NCBI RefSeq assembly: GCF_001907195.1
Contig: NZ_LVWA01000010.1
Span: 248,001 to 312,000 of the forward strand
Length of the DNA stretch: 64,000 bases
Direction: 5' to 3'
Source of the DNA: Pontibacter flavimaris
GTDB taxonomy: Bacteria; Bacteroidota; Bacteroidia; Cytophagales; Hymenobacteraceae
The translations under genes were made by a program, and so were the position numbers. This document shows, piece after piece, positions 56,646-64,000 of this stretch (the first letter of the stretch is position 1; the number at the start of each line of letters is the position of its first letter). The notes under the pieces are model-generated. The model saw nothing but the letters and a program-made list of their open reading frames with translations, was not told where the DNA came from and made no database searches.

Positions 56646-57509
56646 TTGCTCTACAAGATCTTTACCGCCTACATTTACCTTCAGACCCTCTTCTGCGGAT
56701 GCGGTCCCGACAGGCGCAACGGTGGTTTCAGCAGGCCGGATTTTAAGTATAAGCTGGAGCGGGTGGCGCGGCTGGACAGGCAGATACAGGAAAGCTCCGG
56801 CCTGGCTCACGCTCCTGACAGCACCTTCTGGACGCACGGCGACAGCGGCACGCCGGCAGAGCTCTACCGGTTTAATCTAAGTGGAGAACTGTTGCAGACC
56901 CTACCGCTGGAGCTGGAAAACCGCGATTGGGAAGAGCTGGCCGAGAGCGGGGAGCAGCTGTTCATAGGTGATTTCGGCAATAACCTGAACAGCCGGAAAG
57001 ATCTGCAGATCCACATCCTCAGCAAGGAAGATCATACATTGGAAGGCACTTTATACTTTTCTTTCGAGGACCAGGAGCAGTTTCCGCCAGCCGAAAACGA
57101 CCGGCATTTCGACCTGGAGGCCTTTTTCTATCATCAGGATTCGCTGTACCTTTTTACCAAAAGCCGGGGCAAAGACAAGCAACTCAAGCTTTATACGTTG
57201 CCCGCGCAATCCGGAACACATGTAGCCAGGCTGCAGGAGCAACTACCTGTTACCGCCATGACCACGGCTGCCGCCCTCTCCCCGGACCAGCGGCAGTTTG
57301 CCATACTTGGCTACGGCAAAGTATACTTGTTCGAGGTGCAGGATGGCAACATCAATCTCAGCGGCAAACACTACTGCCTGAAAGTGGGCAAGACCGGGCA
57401 GGCCGAGGCCATACTTTATACTTCCCAAAACCAACTGCTCCTCACCAACGAAAGCGGCAAGGTGTTCCGGCTCACCTTAACGAGGGAACACGGCAGGCAA
57501 GGGAAGTAG
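56646..57509 (+). CDS. Exported hypothetical protein, probable beta-propeller
   Basis: About 287 residues. TTG start: no in-frame ATG before a TAA upstream. The N-terminus (MLYKIFTAYIYLQTLFCGC) is a signal with a possible lipidation cysteine. The body has repeated strand patterns (GLAHAPDSTFWTHGDSGTPA, LFIGDFGNNLNSRKDLQIH) found in SdiA-regulated/NHL-type propeller proteins. No clear catalytic residues. The start and family are both uncertain. Confidence 0.65.
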   Translation: MLYKIFTAYIYLQTLFCGCGPDRRNGGFSRPDFKYKLERVARLDRQIQESSGLAHAPDSTFWTHGDSGTPAELYRFNLSGELLQTLPLELENRDWEELAESGEQLFIGDFGNNLNSRKDLQIHILSKEDHTLEGTLYFSFEDQEQFPPAENDRHFDLEAFFYHQDSLYLFTKSRGKDKQLKLYTLPAQSGTHVARLQEQLPVTAMTTAAALSPDQRQFAILGYGKVYLFEVQDGNINLSGKHYCLKVGKTGQAEAILYTSQNQLLLTNESGKVFRLTLTREHGRQGK

Positions 57510-57598
57510 AAGCTGCGACCAACGCGCAACAACCAGTAACCAGTAATCAACAATTGGCATACGCCGTAGTAGAAGTATAAACCCAACAGAATAAGACT

Positions 57599-58474
57599 AT
57601 GCATACAACGATATTGGTAACGGGCGCCACCGGCACGGTAGGCCGCGAGGTGGTAAAGCAGCTGGCCATGCTGGACGGCGATATCAGGGTGAGGGCCGGG
57701 GTGCACTCCATTATTAAGGGCGAAAACCTGAAGCGCCTGCCGGGGGTGGAGATCGTGGAGATGGACTTCGAGGACCCGGAATCGCTGCGCGCCGCTTTTA
57801 CGCACGTAGATAAATTGTTTCTGATAACGCCGCTTGCAGAGGACCAGGTACAGATGGCCAGAACGCTGGTAGACGAGGCAAAACGAGCCGGCGCGAAGCA
57901 CATCGTAAAGCTCTCTGCGCTGGGTGCCGGCGCCGCGCACGGCATACAGCTGGGGCGCTGGCACCACGAAATAGAGCAGTATATCGAGGAGAGCGGCATC
58001 AGCTATACTTTCCTGAGGCCGGCTTCCTTCATGCAGAACCTCATTGAGTACCATGCTGAAAGTATAAAGCAGGAAGGCAGATTCTACATGCCCTCCGGCG
58101 ATGGCAGGATAAGCTACGTGGATGCCCGCGATATTGCCGCTGTAGGTATAGAAGCCCTGTTGGGCGATGGCCACGCAGGCAAGGTGTACGATATCACCGG
58201 CCCGGAGGCGCTGTCGAATACGGAGGTGGCGCAGCTGCTGAGTGAGGTGACAGGCAGACAGGTGGCGTTTGTGGATGTGCCGGAGGAGGACTACAGGAGA
58301 AGCCTGAAAGAGCACGGCTCCCCTGCCCGGATCACGGATGCGTTGGTGGAACTGTATCAGGTGCAGAAGGCGGACAAATCCAGCGGTGTAACGGATGCTG
58401 TGGAGAAAGTTACCAACCGGAAGCCCCACTCCATGCGCCAGTTTTTGCAGGACCACAGCGATTGCTTTGTTTAA
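57599..58474 (+). CDS. NmrA-like NAD(P)-binding oxidoreductase
   Basis: A 291-residue atypical SDR of the NmrA/azoreductase type. The nucleotide-binding motif is ILVTGATGTVGREVV; HIVKLSALGAG and YTFLRPASFMQN are typical of the family. Such proteins reduce quinones or sense the NADP/NADPH ratio; the specific role is unknown. Monocistronic. Confidence 0.88.
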   Translation: MHTTILVTGATGTVGREVVKQLAMLDGDIRVRAGVHSIIKGENLKRLPGVEIVEMDFEDPESLRAAFTHVDKLFLITPLAEDQVQMARTLVDEAKRAGAKHIVKLSALGAGAAHGIQLGRWHHEIEQYIEESGISYTFLRPASFMQNLIEYHAESIKQEGRFYMPSGDGRISYVDARDIAAVGIEALLGDGHAGKVYDITGPEALSNTEVAQLLSEVTGRQVAFVDVPEEDYRRSLKEHGSPARITDALVELYQVQKADKSSGVTDAVEKVTNRKPHSMRQFLQDHSDCFV

Positions 58475-58508
58475 TCCGGTAGCGCGTCGGCTAAAGTATA
58501 AAGTATAA

Positions 58509-58822
58509 AACTCAAGTTGCGATTAACCCACCCCCAACCCCTCACAAGAGGGGAATTTCACAAAAGAGTAGCTGATTCCCCTCCTCGGGTTAGGGTTATT
58601 CCTTACTCTCTTTTTTGTCATCCTGCAAGCCTCGGATCCCGAACTTGTTTCGGGGGATCTTGTGGGCCAGTAGCGTAAGCTTAATCTCTCTTCCACCAAG
58701 TTTCTTAACAGAATGACAGTAATTTTTGAGCCTGTTCTGTCAGAATGAAATAATTCCCCTCCTCGGAGGGGTTAGGGTGGGTTTACACCTGCACTGCATT
58801 GATAAATCGCAACTTGGGGTTT
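58509..58822. repeat. Family A repeat, copy 2 (reverse orientation)
   Basis: Ends AACTCAAGTTGCGATTAA and TAAATCGCAACTTGGGGTTT. It has GTCATCCTG and TTCTTAACAGAATGACAG as at 8756-9042, plus CCCCTCCTCGGAGGGG. It accounts for most of the gene-free stretch 58475-58902. Confidence 0.75.
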
Positions 58823-58847
58823 AAAGTATAAAGTATAAAAAGTAAAA

Positions 58848-58880
58848 TCCCCTCCCGAAAGCTCAGGAGGGGATTTTTAT
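58848..58880 (-). terminator. Terminator of the low-complexity gene
   Basis: AAAATCCCCTCC, loop, GGAGGGGATTTTT. It lies about 25 bases past the stop on the minus strand; on the plus strand it also has a T tail. Confidence 0.75.
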
Positions 58881-58902
58881 GATGTCAGCTAAACAACTTT
58901 GC

Positions 58903-60660
58903 TTACTCGTCTAGGTTGCGGTAGCGGTCGCTGCGGCGGGTCTGATAGTTGTCCTGGTCTCTGTCGGAGCCGCTGCCCTGTCCGTAGCCACGGTAGTTCT
59001 CGCGCGAGCTGGAGCCACGGTTGTCGCTGTAGTACGACGTGCCGCTATCCATGGAGCCGTAGCGGCTTTGGTCGCCGCCCTGGCCGTAGCGGCCCGAGTA
59101 GTTGCCCTGGTTGGAGCTGCCCGATCCGTAACCACTTTGGCTGCCGCTGCCGGAGCCATACCCGTAGCCGCCGCTCATGCCGCTGCTGTAGTTGCTGTCG
59201 CCGTAGCCGCCTCTGTCAGAAGACGACCTGCCGGAAGAGCCGTAGCCGCCTGAGCTTCTGCCATAATCCTGGCCATAGTCGCTTCCCTGCGAGCCATGCC
59301 TGGCTGAGCGGCCTGATCTGTACTCATCGTTATAAGAGCCTCCTCTGGAGCCATAGCCACCCTGGCTGCCGTAGCCGCCCTGCATGGAGCTCTGGGAGTC
59401 CCAGCCTCGCTGAGAGCCGCGGTCATCGCTGTCGTACTCGCTCATGCCTCTGCTGGAGCCGTAGCCCATAGAGCCATAGCGGTCTCTGTCGCCGTAGCCG
59501 CCCTGGCTGCCGCTTCTGCCCGAGCTTGATCCGTAGCCTTGATGGCCGCTGCTATAGCCGCCCTGGCTGCCATACTCACTTTGCTGGCCGTAGCCCATGC
59601 GCTGGCCGTGATCACCTTGGCCGTAGTTTTGCTGATAGCCCTGCTGGCCTCTGCTGCCCTGGCCCTGCGAAGAGCCGTAGCCACCCTGAGAAGAGCTATG
59701 ACCACTGCTGTAGCGGCCGCCCTGCATGCCATGCTCCTGCGAGGAAGAGCCATAGTTGCCCTGCGAGCTGTGACGGCCCTGGCTGCCGTAGCCACCCTGG
59801 CCACTCTGCTGGTTGTACCGGCCCATGCCGCCCTGGTCGTTCATCACGCCGTAGCCGCCCTGGAAGTCGCCTTCACGGTCCTGGTAGCCGCCCTGCATGC
59901 CGCCACGGCTGCCATACATGTCGTTAGACTGATCCTGCGAACGCATACGGTTGCCTTCCATGCCGCCCTGGTTGCCATAGTTAGAACCTCCCTGCGAGCC
60001 CCAGCCGCCCTGCTGCGAGGAACCACCGTAGCTGCCCTGGGATGAGCCGTAGCCCCCCTGAGAGCCCTGGCTGCCGTAGTTGCTCTGTGAGCCATAGTCG
60101 CTCTGATACCCATAGCCGCTCTGGCCGCCATAGTTTCCGTGCTGCGACCCGTAGCCGTAACCGCCCTGGCTGCCATAGCCGCCCCGGTTCTGGTCCTGGC
60201 CTCCTCTGTTCTGGCTCTCCCAATCCTGCTGCCCCTGGCCGGAACCCTGGAAGCCCTGCGAGGAGCCGCTTGTCATGGAGCCGTAGTTGCCATACTCCGA
60301 AAGGTTTCTGTTGCGGTCAGAGTCGGAGCCGCTGCCGGAGCTGGAAGAATCGCTGCCAGTCTTGGATGACATCGTGCTGCCGGATTTGCCCTCCTTTTTA
60401 GAGGATGTGCCGGACTTGGCTTTGGTAGTGGATGACTTGCTGGCAGAGCCGGTTGTGGTCTTGCTGCTAGAGGAGCCGCTCTTCTGCAACGAGCCGGAAC
60501 TGCCCATTTGGGAAGAGTCGGAACTGCCGCTGCTGCCGCTGCTTGATTTATTTGAGGTACTGCCTGATGACGATGAGGAAGATGGGTTAAGGCTGTTGGA
60601 TGAGCTACCCGACATGTTGGAGTTTTGCTCCGTACTTTGATTTTTCTCAGTCTCTTTCAT
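58903..60660 (-). CDS. Gly/Ser/Tyr/Gln-rich low-complexity protein (FUS/EWS-like composition)
   Basis: A 585-residue protein of extremely biased composition. Residues 1-120 are Ser/Thr/Lys-rich (SSGSSGSSDSSQMGSSGS). From about 125 on, short repeats such as GYGSQGGYG, SQSNYGSQGSQGG and NRGGYG run to the end, with Tyr spaced by Gly/Ser and scattered Arg. This resembles the prion-like [G/S]Y[G/S] domains of eukaryotic FUS-family proteins, which form condensates. No signal peptide or globular domain is seen. A strong AAGGAG precedes the ATG. Cytoplasmic location and condensation are inference; a stress-related disordered protein is another possibility. Confidence 0.8.
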   Translation of the reverse strand: MKETEKNQSTEQNSNMSGSSSNSLNPSSSSSSGSTSNKSSSGSSGSSDSSQMGSSGSLQKSGSSSSKTTTGSASKSSTTKAKSGTSSKKEGKSGSTMSSKTGSDSSSSGSGSDSDRNRNLSEYGNYGSMTSGSSQGFQGSGQGQQDWESQNRGGQDQNRGGYGSQGGYGYGSQHGNYGGQSGYGYQSDYGSQSNYGSQGSQGGYGSSQGSYGGSSQQGGWGSQGGSNYGNQGGMEGNRMRSQDQSNDMYGSRGGMQGGYQDREGDFQGGYGVMNDQGGMGRYNQQSGQGGYGSQGRHSSQGNYGSSSQEHGMQGGRYSSGHSSSQGGYGSSQGQGSRGQQGYQQNYGQGDHGQRMGYGQQSEYGSQGGYSSGHQGYGSSSGRSGSQGGYGDRDRYGSMGYGSSRGMSEYDSDDRGSQRGWDSQSSMQGGYGSQGGYGSRGGSYNDEYRSGRSARHGSQGSDYGQDYGRSSGGYGSSGRSSSDRGGYGDSNYSSGMSGGYGYGSGSGSQSGYGSGSSNQGNYSGRYGQGGDQSRYGSMDSGTSYYSDNRGSSSRENYRGYGQGSGSDRDQDNYQTRRSDRYRNLDE

Positions 60661-61127
60661 AGTTCTGATCTCCTTAGTTTATAGTTGACGTTTATTAAGT
60701 TTGTTGTTCCCGGTCTGCTTTTCCCCGGTGCCGTTGGGAGTATAATCCGGCGCCGGTTTTAAGTTTCCATTACCCTCAAAGATTACGTGATACTAGCTGT
60801 TTTAGAGTGTAACAGAACGTTTTAGCTATACGAACCACACCGCACATGGTTATTGCTATCTTGGCGTGGAACCTGCGCAAATCTGCCGGAAAGCGTGCGC
60901 CTTCTGCCCTGGCAGGAGGTAGCGACGCGGGTGCTTTTTATACATGCCGAAGGCAGTTTTCCATACCTGTATAAAGTATAAGCCGGGCTGCAAATGGTAG
61001 GGGTGGAGCGGCAGGAAAGGCGGCGGGTAAGTGCCTGATGATGTTTTTGTTATTTATTTGCAGGGATGTTTGCTAACAATTCGGAAGATATACTTACCTT
61101 TGTTCATAATTATTAATTATTGTTATA
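60661..61127. other. Shared control region of the low-complexity and cold-shock genes
   Basis: 467 bases without a supported gene between divergent genes. The cold-shock promoter is at its right end. Only two AAGTATA motifs occur. A 42-codon open frame from 60846 is too weak to call. Confidence 0.5.
61070..61102 (+). promoter_or_regulatory. Promoter of the cold-shock gene
   Basis: TTG at 61070-61072 and TACCTTTG at 61095-61102 are 22 bases apart, matching the Bacteroidota -33/-7 consensus, 26 bases before the start codon. Confidence 0.65.
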
Positions 61128-61319
61128 ATGAAGACAGGTAAAGTAAAATTCTTTAACGCATCTAAAGGATTCGGTTTCATCGTAGAGGATGACACTAATC
61201 AAGACATCTTCGTGCATCAGACAGGCCTGATCCACGAAATCCGCGAGAACGATCGTGTTTCTTTCGAGGTTAAGGATGGCAAAAAAGGTTTGAACGCTAT
61301 CAACGTAGAGAGAATCTAA
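61128..61319 (+). CDS. Cold-shock domain protein
   Basis: A 63-residue CSD RNA/DNA chaperone. RNP1 is KGFGFIV and RNP2 is DIFVHQ. The AT-rich leader has no clear Shine-Dalgarno site, normal for Bacteroidota. Divergent from the low-complexity gene. A terminator lies downstream. No AAGTATA in the coding part. Confidence 0.96.
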   Translation: MKTGKVKFFNASKGFGFIVEDDTNQDIFVHQTGLIHEIRENDRVSFEVKDGKKGLNAINVERI

Positions 61320-61356
61320 GTTATAAGCTGTCAATAGCCGTTAGGCATTGTAAAAG

Positions 61357-61396
61357 TCTTTTACCCGCTCAGGCACCTGAGCGGGTTTTTTATTTA
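61357..61396 (+). terminator. Terminator after the cold-shock gene
   Basis: ACCCGCTCAGG, loop, CCTGAGCGGGT followed by TTTTTTATTT. The minus-strand endonuclease-fold gene ends here too. Confidence 0.85.
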
Positions 61397-62488
61397 CAGG
61401 CCGTCTCCTGCCTTCTTTTCCTGGTTGCGCTCCTCGCCTTTCTCCAGGCCTTCCTGTATCAGTTCGTTTGCCTCCTGCTTGTCCTCCTGGTCTGCGTGCG
61501 GGTGTTCCTGCTCATATTCGCGTTGTGGCTCATAGTTCAGGGTGATGAGAATGGGGAAGTGGTCGGAGCCAAATTTTTCGAGGCGGCGTAGCCCCACCAA
61601 CCGGAACTGCGGGTCATAGAACACGTGGTCGAGGGGGTAGCGGAATACAGGGATGTAGGCATTATAGGTATTGTAGAAGCCCCGGCCCACGCGCGGGTCC
61701 AGCAGCCCGCTGATCTCCTTGAACAGCTTTGTGGTTTTGGACCAGGCCACATCGTTCAGGTCGCCGGCCACCACGGCAGGATAGGGTGCTTTCTTGGCCT
61801 GCTTGGCAACTATGAGCAGTTCAGCCTCGCGAGTCTCGGTGTTGAGCATGAGGCGCGGCGGCTGCGGGTGCACCGTGAACAGGGAGAACCTGTCGCCACC
61901 CGGTAGCTCCACCACCGTGTAGAAAGATGGGATGCCGTCCTCCACCAGGTACCTGATGTCGCTTTCGTGCAGCCTGTTCTTGCTCCAGAACAGCATGCCG
62001 TAGGTGTTGTCGAGCGGCTTCTTTATGGAGTAAGGGTATACTTTGTCCAGCACCTTAGCCACGTGGTCGTGCCACTCCTGGTCGGGCTCGTTCATGATCA
62101 GCATGTCAGGGTGGGCTTCCTTTACCCGCTCCAGAAATTTGTCATACTCCCGGTTCACCATCCGCACGTTCGCTATCATCATGGTAAAGGAATTGGCCGG
62201 GGCTTTCTGCTCCGTGCGCAGCGCCTCCACTTTCACGAGTGGCGTGAAGTTGATGATGTAACGCAGCTCGTTAAGTATGGCCAGTGCCCACACCACCACC
62301 ATAAGCGTATCGGCATAGCCCCGGATGCCATACAGGACAACGTAAGCTATCAGCACCGCACTTAGCAGGATGGCTACGTGCAGGCGCGGGAAGTCCATTA
62401 CCCGGATCCACCAGAGCGGCGAGGTGATAAGGGGCAGAAAGGAGAACAGGGTGAAGGTAAAACCAAGTATAATGAGTGTGGTTTGCAT
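61394..62488 (-). CDS. Membrane endonuclease/exonuclease/phosphatase-fold protein
   Basis: A 364-residue protein. Three hydrophobic segments (first ITLLIIL-like, in residues 1-85) precede a DNase I-type domain with IANVRMVN, NEPDQEWHD, VVAGDLNDVAWS and GSDHFPI, the metal and catalytic motifs of the superfamily. The C-terminal tail is rich in Glu/Gln/Lys. It could act on nucleic acids, lipids or phosphate esters in the periplasm; the sequence does not decide. Confidence 0.85.
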   Translation of the reverse strand: MQTTLIILGFTFTLFSFLPLITSPLWWIRVMDFPRLHVAILLSAVLIAYVVLYGIRGYADTLMVVVWALAILNELRYIINFTPLVKVEALRTEQKAPANSFTMMIANVRMVNREYDKFLERVKEAHPDMLIMNEPDQEWHDHVAKVLDKVYPYSIKKPLDNTYGMLFWSKNRLHESDIRYLVEDGIPSFYTVVELPGGDRFSLFTVHPQPPRLMLNTETREAELLIVAKQAKKAPYPAVVAGDLNDVAWSKTTKLFKEISGLLDPRVGRGFYNTYNAYIPVFRYPLDHVFYDPQFRLVGLRRLEKFGSDHFPILITLNYEPQREYEQEHPHADQEDKQEANELIQEGLEKGEERNQEKKAGDGL

Positions 62489-62610
62489 TTGACAAGGGTG
62501 TTTCTATTTTGGGTGTAAGTGCATACTACTATCAGCTGCGATTAGTTGCCTGCGCTACTTTTACGTGTTTTTGCCAAACCAGGTGAGGTTATACTTGCCA
62601 TGCAGGAAAC

Positions 62611-62655
62611 AAAAATGCCCCGGCATTGCCACACACTGGCTGCCGGGGCATTTTT
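62611..62655 (-). terminator. Terminator of the gldH operon
   Basis: AAAAATGCCCCGGCA and TGCCGGGGCATTTTT form a 15-base perfect stem, about 20 bases past the gldH stop on the minus strand. Confidence 0.85.
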
Positions 62656-62677
62656 ATACTTTTGAAAAACTGTGTAT

Positions 62678-63160
62678 TTATTTATCGTCTGCGTTAGTGG
62701 CCACGCGCACGCCCACTGCCAGGATGTTGGGCAAGGGGTCGCGGCGCATGTACTGGGTTAGCTTTAGCCTGTACGTGCCCTGTTTACCGAACTTCATGTT
62801 GTCGAGGGCGAGGGCCTGCAGGTCATAGATGTCGCTGGAGCCGTTGCCTAGCGGCTTGCCAGTCTTCGAGTCCATCAACAGTACCTCGTGCAGTTTGGAT
62901 GAGACCTCTGCACTGTCGGGGCCCATGAGTTGGTGGCGCAGGTACAGGTTGTAGTAATCATACTTCAGGTTATAGCGCACGTTAAAGTATATATCGTACA
63001 CTTGGGTGGTGTCCTTTATTTCGAACTCAAAAACGGGTGCGTTGTCGATCTGCCAGTTGCCTTGGGGCAGGTCTATATTCTGTTCATACACCCGTGCCGG
63101 GTCGCAGGCGGAGAGCAGCAGCACGAGTGCCGCTGCCCACACCTTAACTAAGTTATGCAT
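62678..63160 (-). CDS. gldH: Gliding motility lipoprotein GldH
   Basis: A 160-residue lipoprotein: MHNLVKVWAAALVLLLSAC is the signal and lipobox. The body has the GldH pattern, including NIDLPQGNWQIDNAPVFEF and NVRYNLKYDYYNLYLR. GldH is associated with gliding and type IX secretion in Bacteroidota. The start at 63160 overlaps the ricT-like gene by 8 bases, so the two form an operon, as in related genomes. Confidence 0.9.
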   Translation of the reverse strand: MHNLVKVWAAALVLLLSACDPARVYEQNIDLPQGNWQIDNAPVFEFEIKDTTQVYDIYFNVRYNLKYDYYNLYLRHQLMGPDSAEVSSKLHEVLLMDSKTGKPLGNGSSDIYDLQALALDNMKFGKQGTYRLKLTQYMRRDPLPNILAVGVRVATNADDK

Positions 63161-64000
63161 CAGTGCGTGGTGGTTTGTTACCCTGATCTGGTTTCTTGCC
63201 TCTGAACGGCTTGCGCGAGCGCTTCTTAGAGGGCTGGTCGCCGCCGGCCTGTGGCTGCGCGCCTGCCTCCGGAGCGCTGCCTGAAGTCTCGGGCCTCTCG
63301 CGTCTTTCCCGGGGCTCCCTCGGCTCACGCTGTTCCCTTGGCTCCCGGTTTTCGCGTGGGGCGGCTCCTTCCTGCCCTTCTCTGTTCCTGTTCTTGTTAC
63401 GAGGCGGGCGCTGGCGGCGTGGCCGCTGCTCCTGCTGCTCTGCGCCATCCTGCGGCTGTGCCTGCTGGCGCTCCGGCCTCTCCCTTCTCGGTTGTGTCGG
63501 AGCCTCCGCTAACCCTTCGGGCCGCTGCGGTTGCCCTGGGGCATCGCCTGGCTTTTTCTTCTTTTTCTTCTTCTTTTTGTTCTTGAACTTGTCGTCAAGG
63601 CGCTCCAGGCTTCCCTCTACCTGTGCCACAAACTCGTTCTGCACTGGCTCTTCCTCAGGCTCCGTCAGCAGTGTGTCCACGGCGATCCCCTTCGAGTTCA
63701 GCTCCAGGATCTCCTGCACGCGTTCCACCGGTACCGGGTACCAGTTGTTGTCGCCTTTGTAGCCGAACCACATCATGCGCTTAAAGATGTCGGTTTTCTG
63801 AAGTATGGCATCGCCCTGCTGGGTCTGCAGCGGCCGGTTTACGCTCGGAATATCCTTCAGCGCATCCATATACGTCTCCAACTCATAGTTGAGGCAGCAC
63901 TTGAGGCGCCCGCACTGGCCGCTCAGCTTGCTTGGGTTCAGCGACAGGTTCTGGTAACGCGCCGCCGTGGTGGAGACGCTCTTGAAGTCGGTGAGCCAGG
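63153..64000 (-). CDS. PSP1/RicT-like protein, N-terminus cut by window edge
   Basis: The visible part begins in the PSP1 domain (QNLSLNPSKLSGQCGRLKCC, LNYELETYMDALKDIP) with its conserved cysteines, as in the RicT/YaaT family tied to RNA processing and signalling. After about residue 85 of the visible part comes a Lys-rich run (nine to ten lysines) and a long disordered Arg/Pro/Gln/Glu-rich tail ending in KPFRGKKPDQGNKPPRTDA. The tail is much more basic than the domain. The 5' end is outside the window. Operon with gldH. Confidence 0.85.
   Translation of the reverse strand, partial: WLTDFKSVSTTAARYQNLSLNPSKLSGQCGRLKCCLNYELETYMDALKDIPSVNRPLQTQQGDAILQKTDIFKRMMWFGYKGDNNWYPVPVERVQEILELNSKGIAVDTLLTEPEEEPVQNEFVAQVEGSLERLDDKFKNKKKKKKKKKPGDAPGQPQRPEGLAEAPTQPRRERPERQQAQPQDGAEQQEQRPRRQRPPRNKNRNREGQEGAAPRENREPREQREPREPRERRERPETSGSAPEAGAQPQAGGDQPSKKRSRKPFRGKKPDQGNKPPRTDA

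Noticed and set aside
57416..58456. Minus-strand open frame of 346 codons
   Set aside because: Antisense to the NmrA-like gene, which has a clear nucleotide-binding motif.
59000..60250. Repeated DNA resembling a CRISPR array
   Set aside because: The repeats follow codons of Gly/Ser/Tyr/Gln in one long open frame and have no regular spacers.

Overview
The window reads as chromosomal DNA of a Bacteroidota bacterium of the Cytophagales type, most like Hymenobacteraceae such as Pontibacter (lineage inferred from gene content; no database was used). Supporting signs are a GldH gliding lipoprotein next to a PSP1/RicT protein, a fused SecDF, a BatD-like protein, type B ribosomal protein L31, -7 boxes of the Bacteroidota form TAnnTTTG, weak Shine-Dalgarno sites and a GC-rich background (roughly 55-58%). 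No rRNA, tRNA, CRISPR array, prophage or complete insertion sequence was seen.

Layout. 1-6.8 kb: two rotamase-type periplasmic chaperones (SurA, cut by the window edge, and a lipoprotein carrying an OmpA-like domain), then an RsbW/RsbV/RsbU-like partner-switching operon. 7-13.2 kb: guaB, rhodanese, PnuC, small hypotheticals, a NadR-like kinase and an aldose epimerase-like protein. 13.4-18.7 kb: a TPP riboswitch with a TonB-dependent receptor, a glutaryl-CoA dehydrogenase-like gene between two inverted copies of a short repeat, and a phospholipase D-like protein. 18.9-26.5 kb: ruvB, an AT-rich two-gene island (GNAT-PUA fusion plus ASCH-like protein), queG, batD and aroC. 27.6-37.1 kb: antiporter, NFU protein, secDF, TrkA-type regulator, udk, rdgB, a phosphoribosyltransferase and rpmE2. 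37.3-48 kb: GlmU-like protein, holB, hemC, an alanine symporter, a cyclophilin, an RmlD-like reductase, an NSS transporter with a MetS-like small subunit, and a helix-hairpin-helix protein. 48.9-64 kb: methyltransferase, Nudix hydrolase, lipoprotein hydrolase, a 1318-residue SF1 helicase with a Vsr-like tail, an NmrA-like oxidoreductase, a very long Gly/Ser/Tyr/Gln low-complexity protein divergent from a cold-shock protein, a membrane endonuclease/phosphatase-fold protein, gldH and ricT (cut).

Most genes are housekeeping. The unusual material lies in the non-coding and low-complexity sequence. The strongest signal is a 7-mer, AAGTATA/TATACTT, found about 180 times by hand count where about 4 are expected from base composition. 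It occurs inside genes, between genes, in terminator stems and in short tandem runs. Several families of modular intergenic repeats are also present. The best candidates for undescribed systems are this motif, the GNAT-PUA/ASCH island, the FUS-like low-complexity protein beside the cold-shock gene, and the DUF4011-like helicase with a Vsr-like end.
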